Assembly (NCBI GenBank): GCA_905478245.1
Contig: CAJQHT010000027.1
Span: 1 to 58,245 of the forward strand
Length of the DNA stretch: 58,245 bases
Direction: 5' to 3'
Origin: an uncultured Rickettsiales bacterium
GTDB taxonomy: Bacteria; Pseudomonadota; Alphaproteobacteria; Rickettsiales; UBA1997
Program-made: the position numbers and the translations under genes
Part shown: piece by piece, positions 17,659 through 26,811 of the stretch
Layout: every line of letters starts with the position of its first letter
How positions within the stretch are numbered: position 1 is the first letter of the stretch
The notes under the pieces: model-generated
The model's database searches: none
Seen by the model: the letters and a program-made list of their open reading frames with translations, nothing else
What the model was told of the DNA's origin: nothing

Positions 17659-18519
17659 ATGATAAAGACTCAAAAATATCAAAATCTTGAAATAAGCACC
17701 ATTCCAGCTTGCTTTAGCAAAAATCTAGGTATTAATTATATATTTTTAATTAAATGCTTAATTAGCAATAAAAACATCTGTATTGATCCAGCAGACGCCA
17801 AAGAAGTTATTAATTTTCTAGAAAAACAAAATCAAAAACTTGATTTCATTATGATCACCCATAATCATCAAGATCACGTTGCAGGAGTCAAAGAATTACA
17901 AGAAAAATATAATTCTTTAGTAATTATTAATAAAGAAGACCAAAATTTTATTAAAAATGCCGATATCTTTATTAAAACAGTCGAAAATTTGACTGATATT
18001 TCTGATGACATCTGCCAAATAACCAAAGAAAGCAGAAAAATATCAAGTAAATTTCAAATTGGAGAAATAATTTTTCAAGCCTTCAACAGCATTGGTCATT
18101 GCCCTAATCATATTTCTTATTTTATTGAACCACAAAATATTCTATTTTGTGGCGATGTTTTATTTTCTTCAGGATGTGGCAGAGCCTTTGAAGATGCTTA
18201 TGAATTATATAATTCTTTAAATAAAATTAAAAATCTACCCTTATCAACTCAAATTTACCCTGCTCACGAATATACTTTAAATAATATAGAATTTGCCCTA
18301 ACAATAGAGCCAGAAAATATTGATTTGCAAAATAAATATCAAATTAGCCAAGATCTACGCCAAAACAACCTACCCACCATTCCTACTAATTTAGAAAATG
18401 AACTTAAAACTAATCCATTTTTACGCAGCGCAATAATTAGAAAAAACCCTAGATTTTCAGAGTTTAAAGATGATTTTGCATTATTTCATCATATCAGAAA
18501 ATTAAAAGATAATTTTTAG
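17659..18519 (+). CDS. gloB: Hydroxyacylglutathione hydrolase (glyoxalase II), metallo-beta-lactamase fold
   Basis: Hydrolyses S-lactoylglutathione in methylglyoxal detoxification. The metal motif THNHQDHVAG gives His68, His70, Asp72 and His73. GHCPNHISYF supplies the next His, CGDVLFSSGCGRAFE the bridging Asp, and YPAHEYTLNNIEFAL the last His plus the family-specific glutathione-binding end. At 286 aa it is somewhat longer than the usual ~255. The loop after residue 85 carries an insertion. Last gene of the prs run; it converges on the 957-residue unknown. Confidence 0.87.
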   Translation: MIKTQKYQNLEISTIPACFSKNLGINYIFLIKCLISNKNICIDPADAKEVINFLEKQNQKLDFIMITHNHQDHVAGVKELQEKYNSLVIINKEDQNFIKNADIFIKTVENLTDISDDICQITKESRKISSKFQIGEIIFQAFNSIGHCPNHISYFIEPQNILFCGDVLFSSGCGRAFEDAYELYNSLNKIKNLPLSTQIYPAHEYTLNNIEFALTIEPENIDLQNKYQISQDLRQNNLPTIPTNLENELKTNPFLRSAIIRKNPRFSEFKDDFALFHHIRKLKDNF

Positions 18520-18558
18520 AAAAATTACTGATTTTATCAATAACTAACTAAGATTTAT

Positions 18559-21432
18559 TTATGGGGTCGGACTTGTAGTACTGCGATACGATCCAATTAA
18601 AGCATCTTTAGTTTCACTAGGTAACTTACCAACAGCTATGGCAAGTTCTTCTTGCGCTGCCACTTTGCCACCATCATCAATCTGTGAGATATTTGATAAA
18701 TCATTACCACTGACAAATACTAAAGATTTTTTACCTTCACTCAAAGGTTTTGCTGCAACACTTCCTCCTATGCCATGTCTTGATATATTAACATCGCCTT
18801 CTTTCGCCGCCATTTCTCTAACATGATTCATGACTGCATTTTTAAGATTATTATACCGCTCAATAGTTATTGTACTTAAATCAGCTTCTGTAGCTTCTAT
18901 CCCACCTATCGCTTCCATCGCTATTTTATGAATTGAATCATTATTGCCAATTTTAATTACTTCATTATCCGCCTTAATATCACCAGGTAAACGACTAGGA
19001 TTACCTATATTAATAACTTTTAAGGCAAAAATCTTTTTGCTCTTACCATCCTCTGTCAAAAATTCAATGACCTCTAAATCATATTCAAAACCAAAACCAA
19101 TATATACATCTGGACGAGCATTATTTTTCTGATATTCCTTTATGGCTTTTTCTTCTTCTGGCTTTAATTGTCCCTTAATCAAATATTCTGCAATTTTCTT
19201 ACTTTCTTTAACTCCCTCTAATACAAGTGTGCCCCTTGGTTTTACAGGTGCGGTAGCCGGCACATCGACAAGACTTACAACAGTTTCTATTGCCTTATTA
19301 AAATTAGGGTTACCAACCATCGCCATATCAGTCATCACCGCCATCTGCTCCTCTAAAACAGAGCCTTTATTAAGAGCGCCACCCAGAAATTCTTTATTTT
19401 TATTCGGCGCCATTGTCATGCCAAATTTTCTATCAGAAGCATCTTGCCGCAAAGCAATAATCTCATCTTGTATTTCGGCATGTTTGGCTATTATCGTAAC
19501 TTTTTGAGCAATATTAGGTTGTTCTTTTTTCCATTTTTCTAAAACTTCTTGAAAAACTTGAATATTATCATTATTAATATCAACTAAAGTAATTTCTCCC
19601 AAACCCACAGAATTACCTTTGCCATAAAATTCATTTATTGCTTGAAAGAAACCTTCAATATAAGCTTTTTTTGCCCTTTCAACCTCAGTACTACTTCTAG
19701 TGCTATCATTTATATTACCTATAAACACCCCCATTCCATCACTAGCTTTTAGTAAATGTTGTACTCCAAGCTTATTATACAATTCTAGAGTTTTTAGAGT
19801 TCTTGCTTTATATTCTGCAGACAATGCTTCGTCAGCGGGAAGTATTGCTGTTAATCTATAATCAGGATAATCAATACAAGCAATTGCCACTGCTTCTCTT
19901 TTATCAAAATCTTTATCATAAATAATACTGCTTCCATCTTTACTAATTTGATGGGTAAATTTACTATAACAAAATGGAATATCATTATACGTTCCGCATC
20001 CAGTTGGATTTTCTGCACTCCAAGCCTTTCTTCTTTTGTTTAAATCTGCTTTTTGTTCTTTAGTTGCCTCAGTATTAATATCAAATTTAATTTGATCTTC
20101 CGTCATTGCTTTAATTTTTTTAGAATCTGTTTCTGTACCAAGTACTTGCATCTTATCTCTAAGCAATTTTCTAGCACTTGCTACCTTAAAGACTTTCATA
20201 GCATTTTGTATCGCACTTGTACCAGTAGCTAAACCTGTCATGTCTCTAGGTGTAGGAGCAGGGGCAGGAGGTGAGCCTAATACAGAAGCCTTACTAAGAG
20301 GAACTACAAAAGCTTTACCAGCATTAAAATAACTGGAATTATGTTTATGGCTTGCAGTAATTCCATGAAGCCCACGGGCAGCTCTATATAAAAACTCATC
20401 CACTGCATTATTACAGCGATCACTAAGAGCTCCATTTCCAACGCCACCAAGCGGCTCACCCATAATAGGAATTGGGCAAGGCTTACCTGTTTTTTTATGA
20501 AAATTTTCCGCAATACTTACCATATCTGCATTAACACCTCCATGCATTTCTAATCGTTTTGTTTGACATGCTCTTTCCATTTCTTGCAACTGAGATTTTG
20601 TAAAAAACCCTCCATCCTTCCCGATTCCTCCTCCTTTTAGAACAATAACCTCACTAATTCTGGCAACATTAACTTCTGCAACAGCTTCAATAAAAGAATC
20701 TGCAATTGATTGGGCAAGACCTTTCTCTTGATCGCTCGACAAGTTGTAAGTAAATGCACCAGGTGGATTTAAAATAAAGGGTAGACTATTTTCTAAAACC
20801 TGATCAATGGCATTTTGTGCAACCGCCTTCATATTAAGAGCAATCATTCTTTTGGTGTTGTCTTTTACGTAATTTTTTGGATTATTAGTATCAAAATGGA
20901 CTTTTGCGCCTCCTGATGATGACTCATTAAATTTTAAATAAGTAAAATTAAGAGCCGTAAAAGGAGTTGGACTATCTTTTGGAAGTCCATCACTACCTAA
21001 AAACAATCTTGACTCAGCAGTAAATGTAAATAAATTATGATTATATCCTTTAGCTCTCACTTTGCCAACTTTAGCATTTAAAATATCTTGTATCCATTCC
21101 TTTTTTGTCAACCTGTCAGAATCATAAAATAATTTAACATTTTGCTTTAACCCGTTAAATTCATCTTGCGTCACGCCCTTAAACATAGCATTAACTTCAG
21201 TGCCTTTGTTTAATTTATCTAATGGCGAGCCATCATTGCATCCATTTTTTATGTGTTCTAAAGTTCCTTGACCTCGCTCACTTCCAAATGCAGCCCTGGC
21301 AGCTTCTCTTAATTTGTTATTCGCATCTGGAGCCCTCTTCAAGAATTCACTTATTGCTACTTCTGCTTTTGCTTCTGCTTCTCCAGCTATCATTAGATTA
21401 GAACCTGATGCAGTAAAATAATTTTTAGACAT
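18559..21432 (-). CDS. Large unrecognised protein with internal alpha/beta duplication and PDZ-like C-terminus
   Basis: 957 residues with no family I recognise. Two regions share a pattern: helix, strand, glycine-rich turn, long helix, strand. The first (~200-265) contains LPFILNPPGAFTYNL and SEVIVLKGGG; the second (~545-625) contains LLKASDGMGVFIGNI and GEITLVDIN. The GxGxF-like turn followed by helix and strand recalls the end of macro/PARG-like folds, but this is a weak resemblance. Near 805-835 the pattern VINIGNPS...GDIKADNEVIKI looks like a PDZ carboxylate-binding region. No signal peptide and no membrane segment. It is monocistronic, with an extended -10 box from a repeat 21 nt upstream. 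An effector-like role is possible but not shown. Confidence 0.75.
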   Translation of the reverse strand: MSKNYFTASGSNLMIAGEAEAKAEVAISEFLKRAPDANNKLREAARAAFGSERGQGTLEHIKNGCNDGSPLDKLNKGTEVNAMFKGVTQDEFNGLKQNVKLFYDSDRLTKKEWIQDILNAKVGKVRAKGYNHNLFTFTAESRLFLGSDGLPKDSPTPFTALNFTYLKFNESSSGGAKVHFDTNNPKNYVKDNTKRMIALNMKAVAQNAIDQVLENSLPFILNPPGAFTYNLSSDQEKGLAQSIADSFIEAVAEVNVARISEVIVLKGGGIGKDGGFFTKSQLQEMERACQTKRLEMHGGVNADMVSIAENFHKKTGKPCPIPIMGEPLGGVGNGALSDRCNNAVDEFLYRAARGLHGITASHKHNSSYFNAGKAFVVPLSKASVLGSPPAPAPTPRDMTGLATGTSAIQNAMKVFKVASARKLLRDKMQVLGTETDSKKIKAMTEDQIKFDINTEATKEQKADLNKRRKAWSAENPTGCGTYNDIPFCYSKFTHQISKDGSSIIYDKDFDKREAVAIACIDYPDYRLTAILPADEALSAEYKARTLKTLELYNKLGVQHLLKASDGMGVFIGNINDSTRSSTEVERAKKAYIEGFFQAINEFYGKGNSVGLGEITLVDINNDNIQVFQEVLEKWKKEQPNIAQKVTIIAKHAEIQDEIIALRQDASDRKFGMTMAPNKNKEFLGGALNKGSVLEEQMAVMTDMAMVGNPNFNKAIETVVSLVDVPATAPVKPRGTLVLEGVKESKKIAEYLIKGQLKPEEEKAIKEYQKNNARPDVYIGFGFEYDLEVIEFLTEDGKSKKIFALKVINIGNPSRLPGDIKADNEVIKIGNNDSIHKIAMEAIGGIEATEADLSTITIERYNNLKNAVMNHVREMAAKEGDVNISRHGIGGSVAAKPLSEGKKSLVFVSGNDLSNISQIDDGGKVAAQEELAIAVGKLPSETKDALIGSYRSTTSPTP

Positions 21433-21452
21433 CGATAATTATATTAATTAAT

Positions 21453-21461
21453 ATTATACCA
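21453..21461 (-). promoter_or_regulatory. Extended -10 box from repeat end
   Basis: Minus-strand TGGTATAAT formed by the left end of the type-A repeat and its flank, 20 nt before the ATG of the 957-residue gene. It would give a leader of about 14 nt. No clear -35. Function is inferred. Confidence 0.4.
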
Positions 21462-21630
21462 AATCTAAAGCTTTAATGAATAAATATAACTAAATATTTT
21501 TTAGGTAAAAATTATAAAAGAGAATCGTCAGTATGTTCATATTTTAACAAGGCTTTTTGTAATTTTAAGCAAAAAATATGAAGTTAGATTATTTATTATT
21601 TTAACCCATTTTAAAGATGGAATTTGGTAT
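21456..21630. repeat. Palindromic repeat, type A, full length
   Basis: 175 bp with terminal inverted ends ATACCAAAT / ATTTGGTAT and the shared core hairpin (GTATGTTCATATTTTAAC). The inner arm pair matches the copy at 1124. Outermost bases differ from that copy (AAATCTAAAG on the left, GATGGAATTTGG on the right). It opens an 829-bp gene-free gap (21433-22261) that also holds a gene fragment and hairpin repeats. Confidence 0.85.
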
Positions 21631-21669
21631 CATATTAAGAATATAGCAATCAACAATATTAGTCAAGTA

Positions 21670-21795
21670 CTAGAAATCATACTTAAAACGCAAATAAATA
21701 CTCCTTTTTACCCTGTTAATATCTTGCCTGCCATAAGTTTTAGTAGTTTTAATATAGCGATTTCTTTCATATTTATGAACTAACTGTAAAAATAA
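21670..21795 (-). pseudogene. Duplicated 3' end of the DUF481-like gene
   Basis: The minus strand reads LQLVHKYERNRYIKTTKTYG and continues to YLRFKYDF with a TAG stop. It is nearly identical, in about 40 codons, to the C-terminus of the gene at 22262-23041. No start or upstream coding part remains. It is separated from the intact gene by ~460 bp of hairpin repeats. It is best explained as the old 3' end displaced by a duplication or insertion event. Confidence 0.85.
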
Positions 21796-22150
21796 CGGAT
21801 CAATTGTAGGGGCAGACCTATGTGTCTGCCCGTAGAAACCCAAGAATAAATGGAATAGCGGGCGAATACATAGGCTAAAACCTACATTATACCCGTAAAA
21901 ACCGACAAAACATTATTCCCGTAAAAACCAATAATAAATAAAAAATAATGGAATAACGGGCGAATACATAGGCTCAAACCTACATATGCCCGAAGAAAAC
22001 TGATAATAAAAAACAACGGATCAATTGTATTGCGTCCGAAGAAAATCGATAATGAAAAAATAACGGATCAATTGTAGGGGCAGACCTATGTGTCTGCCCG
22101 TAAAAACCAACGATAACCAACAATAAATGGAATAACGGGAGAAAACGTCG
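21796..22150. repeat. Cluster of GC-richer REP-like hairpin repeats
   Basis: Two perfect copies of GGATCAATTGTAGGGGCAGA followed by CCTATGTGTCTGCCCG (from 21798 and 22066) form hairpins GGGCAGAC/GTCTGCCC. A decayed copy is at 22018. Between them lie two copies of an ATGGAATA-CGGGCGAATACATAGG unit (21850 and 21950), with a shortened third near 22129. The visibly higher G+C contrasts with the AT-rich surroundings. GTAGGGGC...GCCC hairpins of this kind recur as intergenic repeats in many unrelated bacteria. No open frame of note. Confidence 0.75.
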
Positions 22151-22261
22151 TGTGGTGTAATGGTTTAAACCGATTTTTAATTATCAATATTACCTTGATA
22201 GCAAATACTAATATCAGTCAAGCAAAACATCTTTGCATAAGTGAAGCGATTTTATTTCTAA

Positions 22262-23041
22262 TCAAAAATCATACTTAAAACGCAAATAAATACTTCTTTT
22301 TACCCTGTTAATATCTTGCCTACCATAAGTTTTAGTAGTTTTAATATAGCGATTTCTTTCATATTTATGAATAAGCTGCAAAGATAATCTTTTTCTTAAG
22401 CGCAATGATAAAATGCTCTTTAATTTTTCATCATAATCCTCTTCTTGACCTATTAAATCGCCTTTAAATGCAATTTTAACAATATCATTTAATTTAAATT
22501 TTGTATTAATCATTGCCAGCAAAACCTTTTGCGAACCTGTCTCCTTAATGTCTTGATGGCCCAAATTTAAAGAAGCTTCCAAATTGCCATCAAAAAATAA
22601 GCGACCCAGCCCAGAAGCTGCCGCATAGTCATAATAAAAATCTGAAAATTCATCATATTGCAAACGATTATAAATATTCAGATAATTCTTACTATTTAAT
22701 AAAATCATACGATTTGAAATCTCTAAATCATATAATTCTTCCTTCTTTTTCATTGGAGTTTTGGTAGTGCTGCTATGAGTTACCTCATGTAAAAAATCAA
22801 TTTCATGAATAAATTTATGACTTTTATATTTATAAGCAGCATTAATATCATATTCATAGGAATTATAATCAGAATCATAGCCGCCGCCCAAGAAAATATA
22901 TTGGCGTGATTTAGCTTTTTTATAAAAGGAATTTTTCTTGAGATCTGTAAAGCTATCTTTGGAAAAACTTTCCCTGGTGAGGAAAAGAAAAAACACAAAG
23001 ATAACCATATGAATCAGTTTTGTGGTAAAAAACCGTATCAT
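22262..23041 (-). CDS. Putative outer-membrane beta-barrel, DUF481/YdiY-like
   Basis: 259 residues starting with a signal peptide (hydrophobic residues ~10-24, then SFSKDS). The mature part has alternating polar/aromatic strands such as YIFLGGGYDSDYNSYEYDIN, LYDLEISNRMILLN and IYLRFKYDF. The C-terminal aromatic residue is typical of outer-membrane barrels. The pattern resembles the DUF481 (YdiY) salt-induced family, but no diagnostic motif is decisive. It ends with TGA. Its last ~40 codons are duplicated at 21670-21795. It is isolated from its neighbours by 125 bp upstream and the repeat-rich gap downstream. Confidence 0.65.
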   Translation of the reverse strand: MIRFFTTKLIHMVIFVFFLFLTRESFSKDSFTDLKKNSFYKKAKSRQYIFLGGGYDSDYNSYEYDINAAYKYKSHKFIHEIDFLHEVTHSSTTKTPMKKKEELYDLEISNRMILLNSKNYLNIYNRLQYDEFSDFYYDYAAASGLGRLFFDGNLEASLNLGHQDIKETGSQKVLLAMINTKFKLNDIVKIAFKGDLIGQEEDYDEKLKSILSLRLRKRLSLQLIHKYERNRYIKTTKTYGRQDINRVKRSIYLRFKYDF

Positions 23042-23166
23042 GAGCTGTTTTATCGTGGTTCAGTCAAAACATAATCGTTATGACTAAATATATTTTAAGA
23101 AAATTAAAAATAAATTACAAATATTTTATGTGAATAAGGTTCACTATGTATCAAAACGAGACAGTC

Positions 23167-25161
23167 CTATGAAAATTCTATGATTAATTGACCTATTCCA
23201 ACCGTATCTCCTTCGCTAAATACAATTTTATTGATTTTAACATCATGATCACTGCGAATTATATTCTCCATTTTCATAGCTTCAATAATTACTAATTCCT
23301 GACCAGCCTTGATCTCATCACCTTCTTCTACACAGAATTTAATAATTTTACCAGTTATTGGCGAGTTTAATTCTGTTGGTTTAGGGTTTTTTTCAATTTT
23401 AGGCATAAACTCATTTAATTCTGCAACTCTTGGGGAATAAACATTAATATAAGCATCAGAACCACCATATTGCAATAAATAACCTCCTGTTAGGTTATTT
23501 TCTCTAATTTTTACCCCGACTTCATTATTATTTACCAAAGCTCTAAATAATTTTTCACCATTATTCCAAGAACTTTTAATTTTTATTTTCTTTTGATTGC
23601 ATAAAAAGACATATTCACCATCTTTATCTTGTAAAACATTAACTAAATATGATTTGTCATCTATTAAAACAACCCAGCGCTCACCAATTGGTTTTTTTGA
23701 ATCAGCTAATTGATCAGTTATAAAGGAATTTCTTTTAAAATTCTTAAAAAATATGAATAAAGATGAAGCAATAAATACTTCCTGTGCTTTAGAATTAATT
23801 TCATTGCCTAAAAATCCCTCTGGAAACTCATCCTTAATAAAGCTAGTTGATAAATTTCCTTTCACAAATCTATCATTTTGCATAATGGTCTCAAGGAAGC
23901 TAATATTGTGAGAAACTCCACCAATAACATAATTACTAAGTGCGATTTTCATTTTATCAATAGCCTCTTTTCTGGTTTTGCCATAAGAGCATAATTTTGA
24001 AATCATAGCATCATAAAACATACTAACTTCTCCACCCTCATAAACTCCACTATCAACTCGAACATTACCATTTTCTTCTGGCTCAATATAAAGATTTATT
24101 CTACCACTTGAGGGAAGAAAGCCCCTAGCAGGATCTTCAGCATAAATACGAGATTCCATTGCCCAGCCATTTAACTTAATGTCACTTTGTTTAATTGGCA
24201 ATTTCTCATTTAATGCAACTTTTATCATTAATTCAACCAAATCAAGACCGGTAATAAGCTCCGTTACAGGATGCTCAACCTGTAATCTTGTATTCATTTC
24301 CAGAAAATAGAAATTTTTATTTTTATCAACAATATACTCAACTGTTCCGGCTGAATAATATCCAACCTCCTTAGCCAAAGATGCTGTCTCAGCATACATT
24401 TTTTGTCTGGTTTTCTCGTCAATAAAAGGACTGGGAGCTTCTTCAATAACTTTTTGATTATTTCTTTGAATGGAGCATTCTCTTTCACCAACACAAACTA
24501 TATTACCATGTTTATCGGCAATTACTTGAATTTCAATATGCCTTGGATCTTCAATAAATTTCTCAATAAATATTCTGTCATCAGAAAAACTATTTCTAGC
24601 CTCATTAGAAGCGGAAGAGAAGGCCTGTACTACCTCGCTCTCTTCATATACGACCCTCATACCCTTGCCACCACCGCCAGCAGAAGCTTTGATCATAACA
24701 GGGAAGCCAATTTTTTTAGAAACTTTAATTGCCTCATTGCCATCCTTAACAACGCCCATATGACCAGGAACCGTATTAACCTTGGCTTCAATTGCTATTT
24801 TTTTAGATTGGATTTTATCGCCCATCATTTCAATAGAATAAGTACTGGGTCCAACAAATGTAACATTATTCTTTTCTAAAGCATCGGCAAAATCACGATT
24901 TTCTGACAAAAAACCATAGCCAGGATGAACTAAAGTTGTGCCCGTCCTTTTAATAATTTCTAAAATCTTTTTAATATTAAGATAGCTTTGTGAGGATGGA
25001 GAAGCGCCAACATTATAAGCTTCATCAGCCATTCTAACAAATAAAGAATTTGTATCAGCGTCAGAATAAATTGCCACCGTTTTAATACCCATCTTGCGAC
25101 AAGTTTTTATAATTCTACAAGCAATCTCACCGCGATTTGCAATTAAAAGTTTATGAGCCAT
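23167..25161 (-). CDS. pccA: Propionyl-CoA carboxylase alpha subunit (biotin carboxylase + BCCP)
   Basis: Carboxylates its own biotin for transfer to propionyl-CoA (giving methylmalonyl-CoA). The N-terminal biotin carboxylase spans ~1-445: LLIANRGEIACRIIKTC, VHPGYGFLSEN, the ATP-grasp glycine loop KASAGGGGKGMRVV, and EMNTRLQVEHPVTE. The BT linker occupies ~450-590. The C-terminal biotinyl domain carries EAMKMEN with the biotinylated Lys630. The 664-residue length fits PccA; a methylcrotonyl-CoA carboxylase alpha is the main alternative. No beta subunit lies next to it. A truncated repeat separates it from the divergent ubiA. Confidence 0.88.
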   Translation of the reverse strand: MAHKLLIANRGEIACRIIKTCRKMGIKTVAIYSDADTNSLFVRMADEAYNVGASPSSQSYLNIKKILEIIKRTGTTLVHPGYGFLSENRDFADALEKNNVTFVGPSTYSIEMMGDKIQSKKIAIEAKVNTVPGHMGVVKDGNEAIKVSKKIGFPVMIKASAGGGGKGMRVVYEESEVVQAFSSASNEARNSFSDDRIFIEKFIEDPRHIEIQVIADKHGNIVCVGERECSIQRNNQKVIEEAPSPFIDEKTRQKMYAETASLAKEVGYYSAGTVEYIVDKNKNFYFLEMNTRLQVEHPVTELITGLDLVELMIKVALNEKLPIKQSDIKLNGWAMESRIYAEDPARGFLPSSGRINLYIEPEENGNVRVDSGVYEGGEVSMFYDAMISKLCSYGKTRKEAIDKMKIALSNYVIGGVSHNISFLETIMQNDRFVKGNLSTSFIKDEFPEGFLGNEINSKAQEVFIASSLFIFFKNFKRNSFITDQLADSKKPIGERWVVLIDDKSYLVNVLQDKDGEYVFLCNQKKIKIKSSWNNGEKLFRALVNNNEVGVKIRENNLTGGYLLQYGGSDAYINVYSPRVAELNEFMPKIEKNPKPTELNSPITGKIIKFCVEEGDEIKAGQELVIIEAMKMENIIRSDHDVKINKIVFSEGDTVGIGQLIIEFS

Positions 25162-25217
25162 AATAAAATACTTTAATTTTTATTCAAAAGAAATTATAAT
25201 AAATTCATCTTTAAGTA

Positions 25218-25326
25218 ATACCAAATCTAAAGCTTTAATGAACGATATAACAAAATATTTTTTAGATAAAAAAATAAAGTTAGATTATTTATTATTTTAA
25301 CCCATTTTAAAGATGGGAATTGGTAT
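25218..25326. repeat. Palindromic repeat, type A, core deleted
   Basis: 109 bp with intact ends ATACCAAATC and GATGGGAATTGGTAT and the inner arm GTTAGATTATTTATTATTTT. The hairpin core with GAGTCGT...GAGGC is missing, so the two arms are joined directly. It lies between the divergent pccA and ubiA genes. Confidence 0.8.
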
Positions 25327-25405
25327 AAGTTTAAAGACTCAATATATTAATATCATATTTTACAAATAATAAACTTTATTTTACTAAATTCAACAAAAGA
25401 GTGAC

Positions 25406-26278
25406 ATGAGTCCAAAATTAACCTTGAAATATATTATTGAATTAAGTCGCATAAAAAGATTTACCGGAGTCTGGTTATTATTTTTACCATGCCTATTTGG
25501 TATAACGCTAGCCTATAAAGATAATTTAACAAATATCATTAGCATAAAAGGCTTAAATATTGTTATCCTATTCTTTCTTGGCTCAATAATAATGCGCACC
25601 GCTGGCTGCGTAATAAACGACATAGCAGATAGAAAATTAGATGCAAAAGTAAAAAGAACCAAGAACAGACCAATTGCCAATAATAATATCAGCCTATATA
25701 CCGCCATTATTTTTCTAGCTATCTTGCTAATTATTGGCCTTATCATATTATTACAATTTAATATCTTAGCCATCAAGCTTGGTATTTTTGCCCTATTTTT
25801 AGTAATATTATATCCATTCACCAAAAGATTTACTTATTATCCGCAATTATTTTTAGGACTAACTTTTAATTTTGGTATATTACTAGCAGCTGCAGCAATC
25901 AATAATGAAATATCACTACCAATTATTTTGCTTTATTTATCTTCTATATTCTGGACTTTAATTTATGATACTATTTATGCCTATCAGGACATAGAGGATG
26001 ATATAAAAATTGGCAATAAATCTAGCGCCATTAAATTCGGTAAAGAGCCACAAAAAATTCTATATTCACTAACAATTTTGCAAATCTCACTTCTTGGCAT
26101 AATTGGGTTTTTAATGGATTTCAGAATATCTTATTATTTCATGATATATATGGCCTTATTTCATCTTTTATGTCAAATAAAAACTTGCGATTTTAATAAT
26201 GAAAAAGATTGTTTAAATAAATTTAAATCTAACATTATGACTGGAGCAATAATATTAATGGCAATAATGATAGGATGA
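25406..26278 (+). CDS. ubiA: 4-hydroxybenzoate polyprenyltransferase
   Basis: Attaches the polyprenyl tail to 4-hydroxybenzoate in ubiquinone synthesis, in the inner membrane. The two Asp-rich Mg2+/diphosphate motifs are clear: NDIADRKLDAKVKRTKNRPI (residues ~71-90) and YDTIYAYQDIEDDIKIG (~192-208). Eight or so hydrophobic segments and 290 residues match UbiA. Its TGA stop overlaps the nadD start as ATGA, indicating translational coupling. Confidence 0.93.
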   Translation: MSPKLTLKYIIELSRIKRFTGVWLLFLPCLFGITLAYKDNLTNIISIKGLNIVILFFLGSIIMRTAGCVINDIADRKLDAKVKRTKNRPIANNNISLYTAIIFLAILLIIGLIILLQFNILAIKLGIFALFLVILYPFTKRFTYYPQLFLGLTFNFGILLAAAAINNEISLPIILLYLSSIFWTLIYDTIYAYQDIEDDIKIGNKSSAIKFGKEPQKILYSLTILQISLLGIIGFLMDFRISYYFMIYMALFHLLCQIKTCDFNNEKDCLNKFKSNIMTGAIILMAIMIG

Positions 26279-26811
26279 AAATAGGGTTACTTGGCGGCAG
26301 TTTCAATCCCCCTCATTTTGGACATATAAATATTAGTAAGGACGCGCTAAAACAATTAGAATTAGATCAGGTTTGGTGGTTACCAACCAAGCAAAATCCT
26401 TTTAAAACACTTAATAATAATGTTTTTGAAGAAAGGGTAAAACTATGTCAAGAAATCACCGAAAATGAAGATAATATTTTAATAAATGACTGCGAAAAGG
26501 AACTTAATGATTCTTATTTTATTAATTTACTAAAATACATAATCAAAAACAACTCTAGCCATCAATTCTTTACCATGATAGGAGCTGACAATATAGAAAA
26601 TTTCCATAAATGGCATAAATGGCAAGAAATAATTGACTTAAGCACTATAATAATTTTTAATAGAGAGGGAAATTCCCTAAAAAGCAATAATAGTAAATTT
26701 TTTAAATATTGCCAAAAATTAAAAACGGAACAAAATATAGAGAAATTAATTTTTATAAATAATAAAAATTATCAAATATCATCCAGCCAAATAAGAAATA
26801 AAAATGATTAA
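26275..26811 (+). CDS. nadD: Nicotinate-nucleotide adenylyltransferase
   Basis: Adenylates nicotinate mononucleotide in NAD synthesis. The nucleotidyltransferase start GLLGGSFNPPHFGHINI carries the GxFxPxHxGH motif. WWLPTKQNPFK is the conserved substrate region, and ISSSQIRNK near the end the ISSTxIR motif. The 178 residues are slightly shorter than usual (~190-215), with the end truncated just after SSSQIR. It overlaps ubiA by 4 bp and tatD by 8 bp. In many alphaproteobacteria nadD sits with rsfS, which is not seen here. Confidence 0.9.
   Translation: MKIGLLGGSFNPPHFGHINISKDALKQLELDQVWWLPTKQNPFKTLNNNVFEERVKLCQEITENEDNILINDCEKELNDSYFINLLKYIIKNNSSHQFFTMIGADNIENFHKWHKWQEIIDLSTIIIFNREGNSLKSNNSKFFKYCQKLKTEQNIEKLIFINNKNYQISSSQIRNKND

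Noticed and set aside
21796-22150. Possible CRISPR array
   Set aside because: Repeats are irregularly spaced, of two kinds, with hairpins and no uniform spacers; no cas genes nearby.
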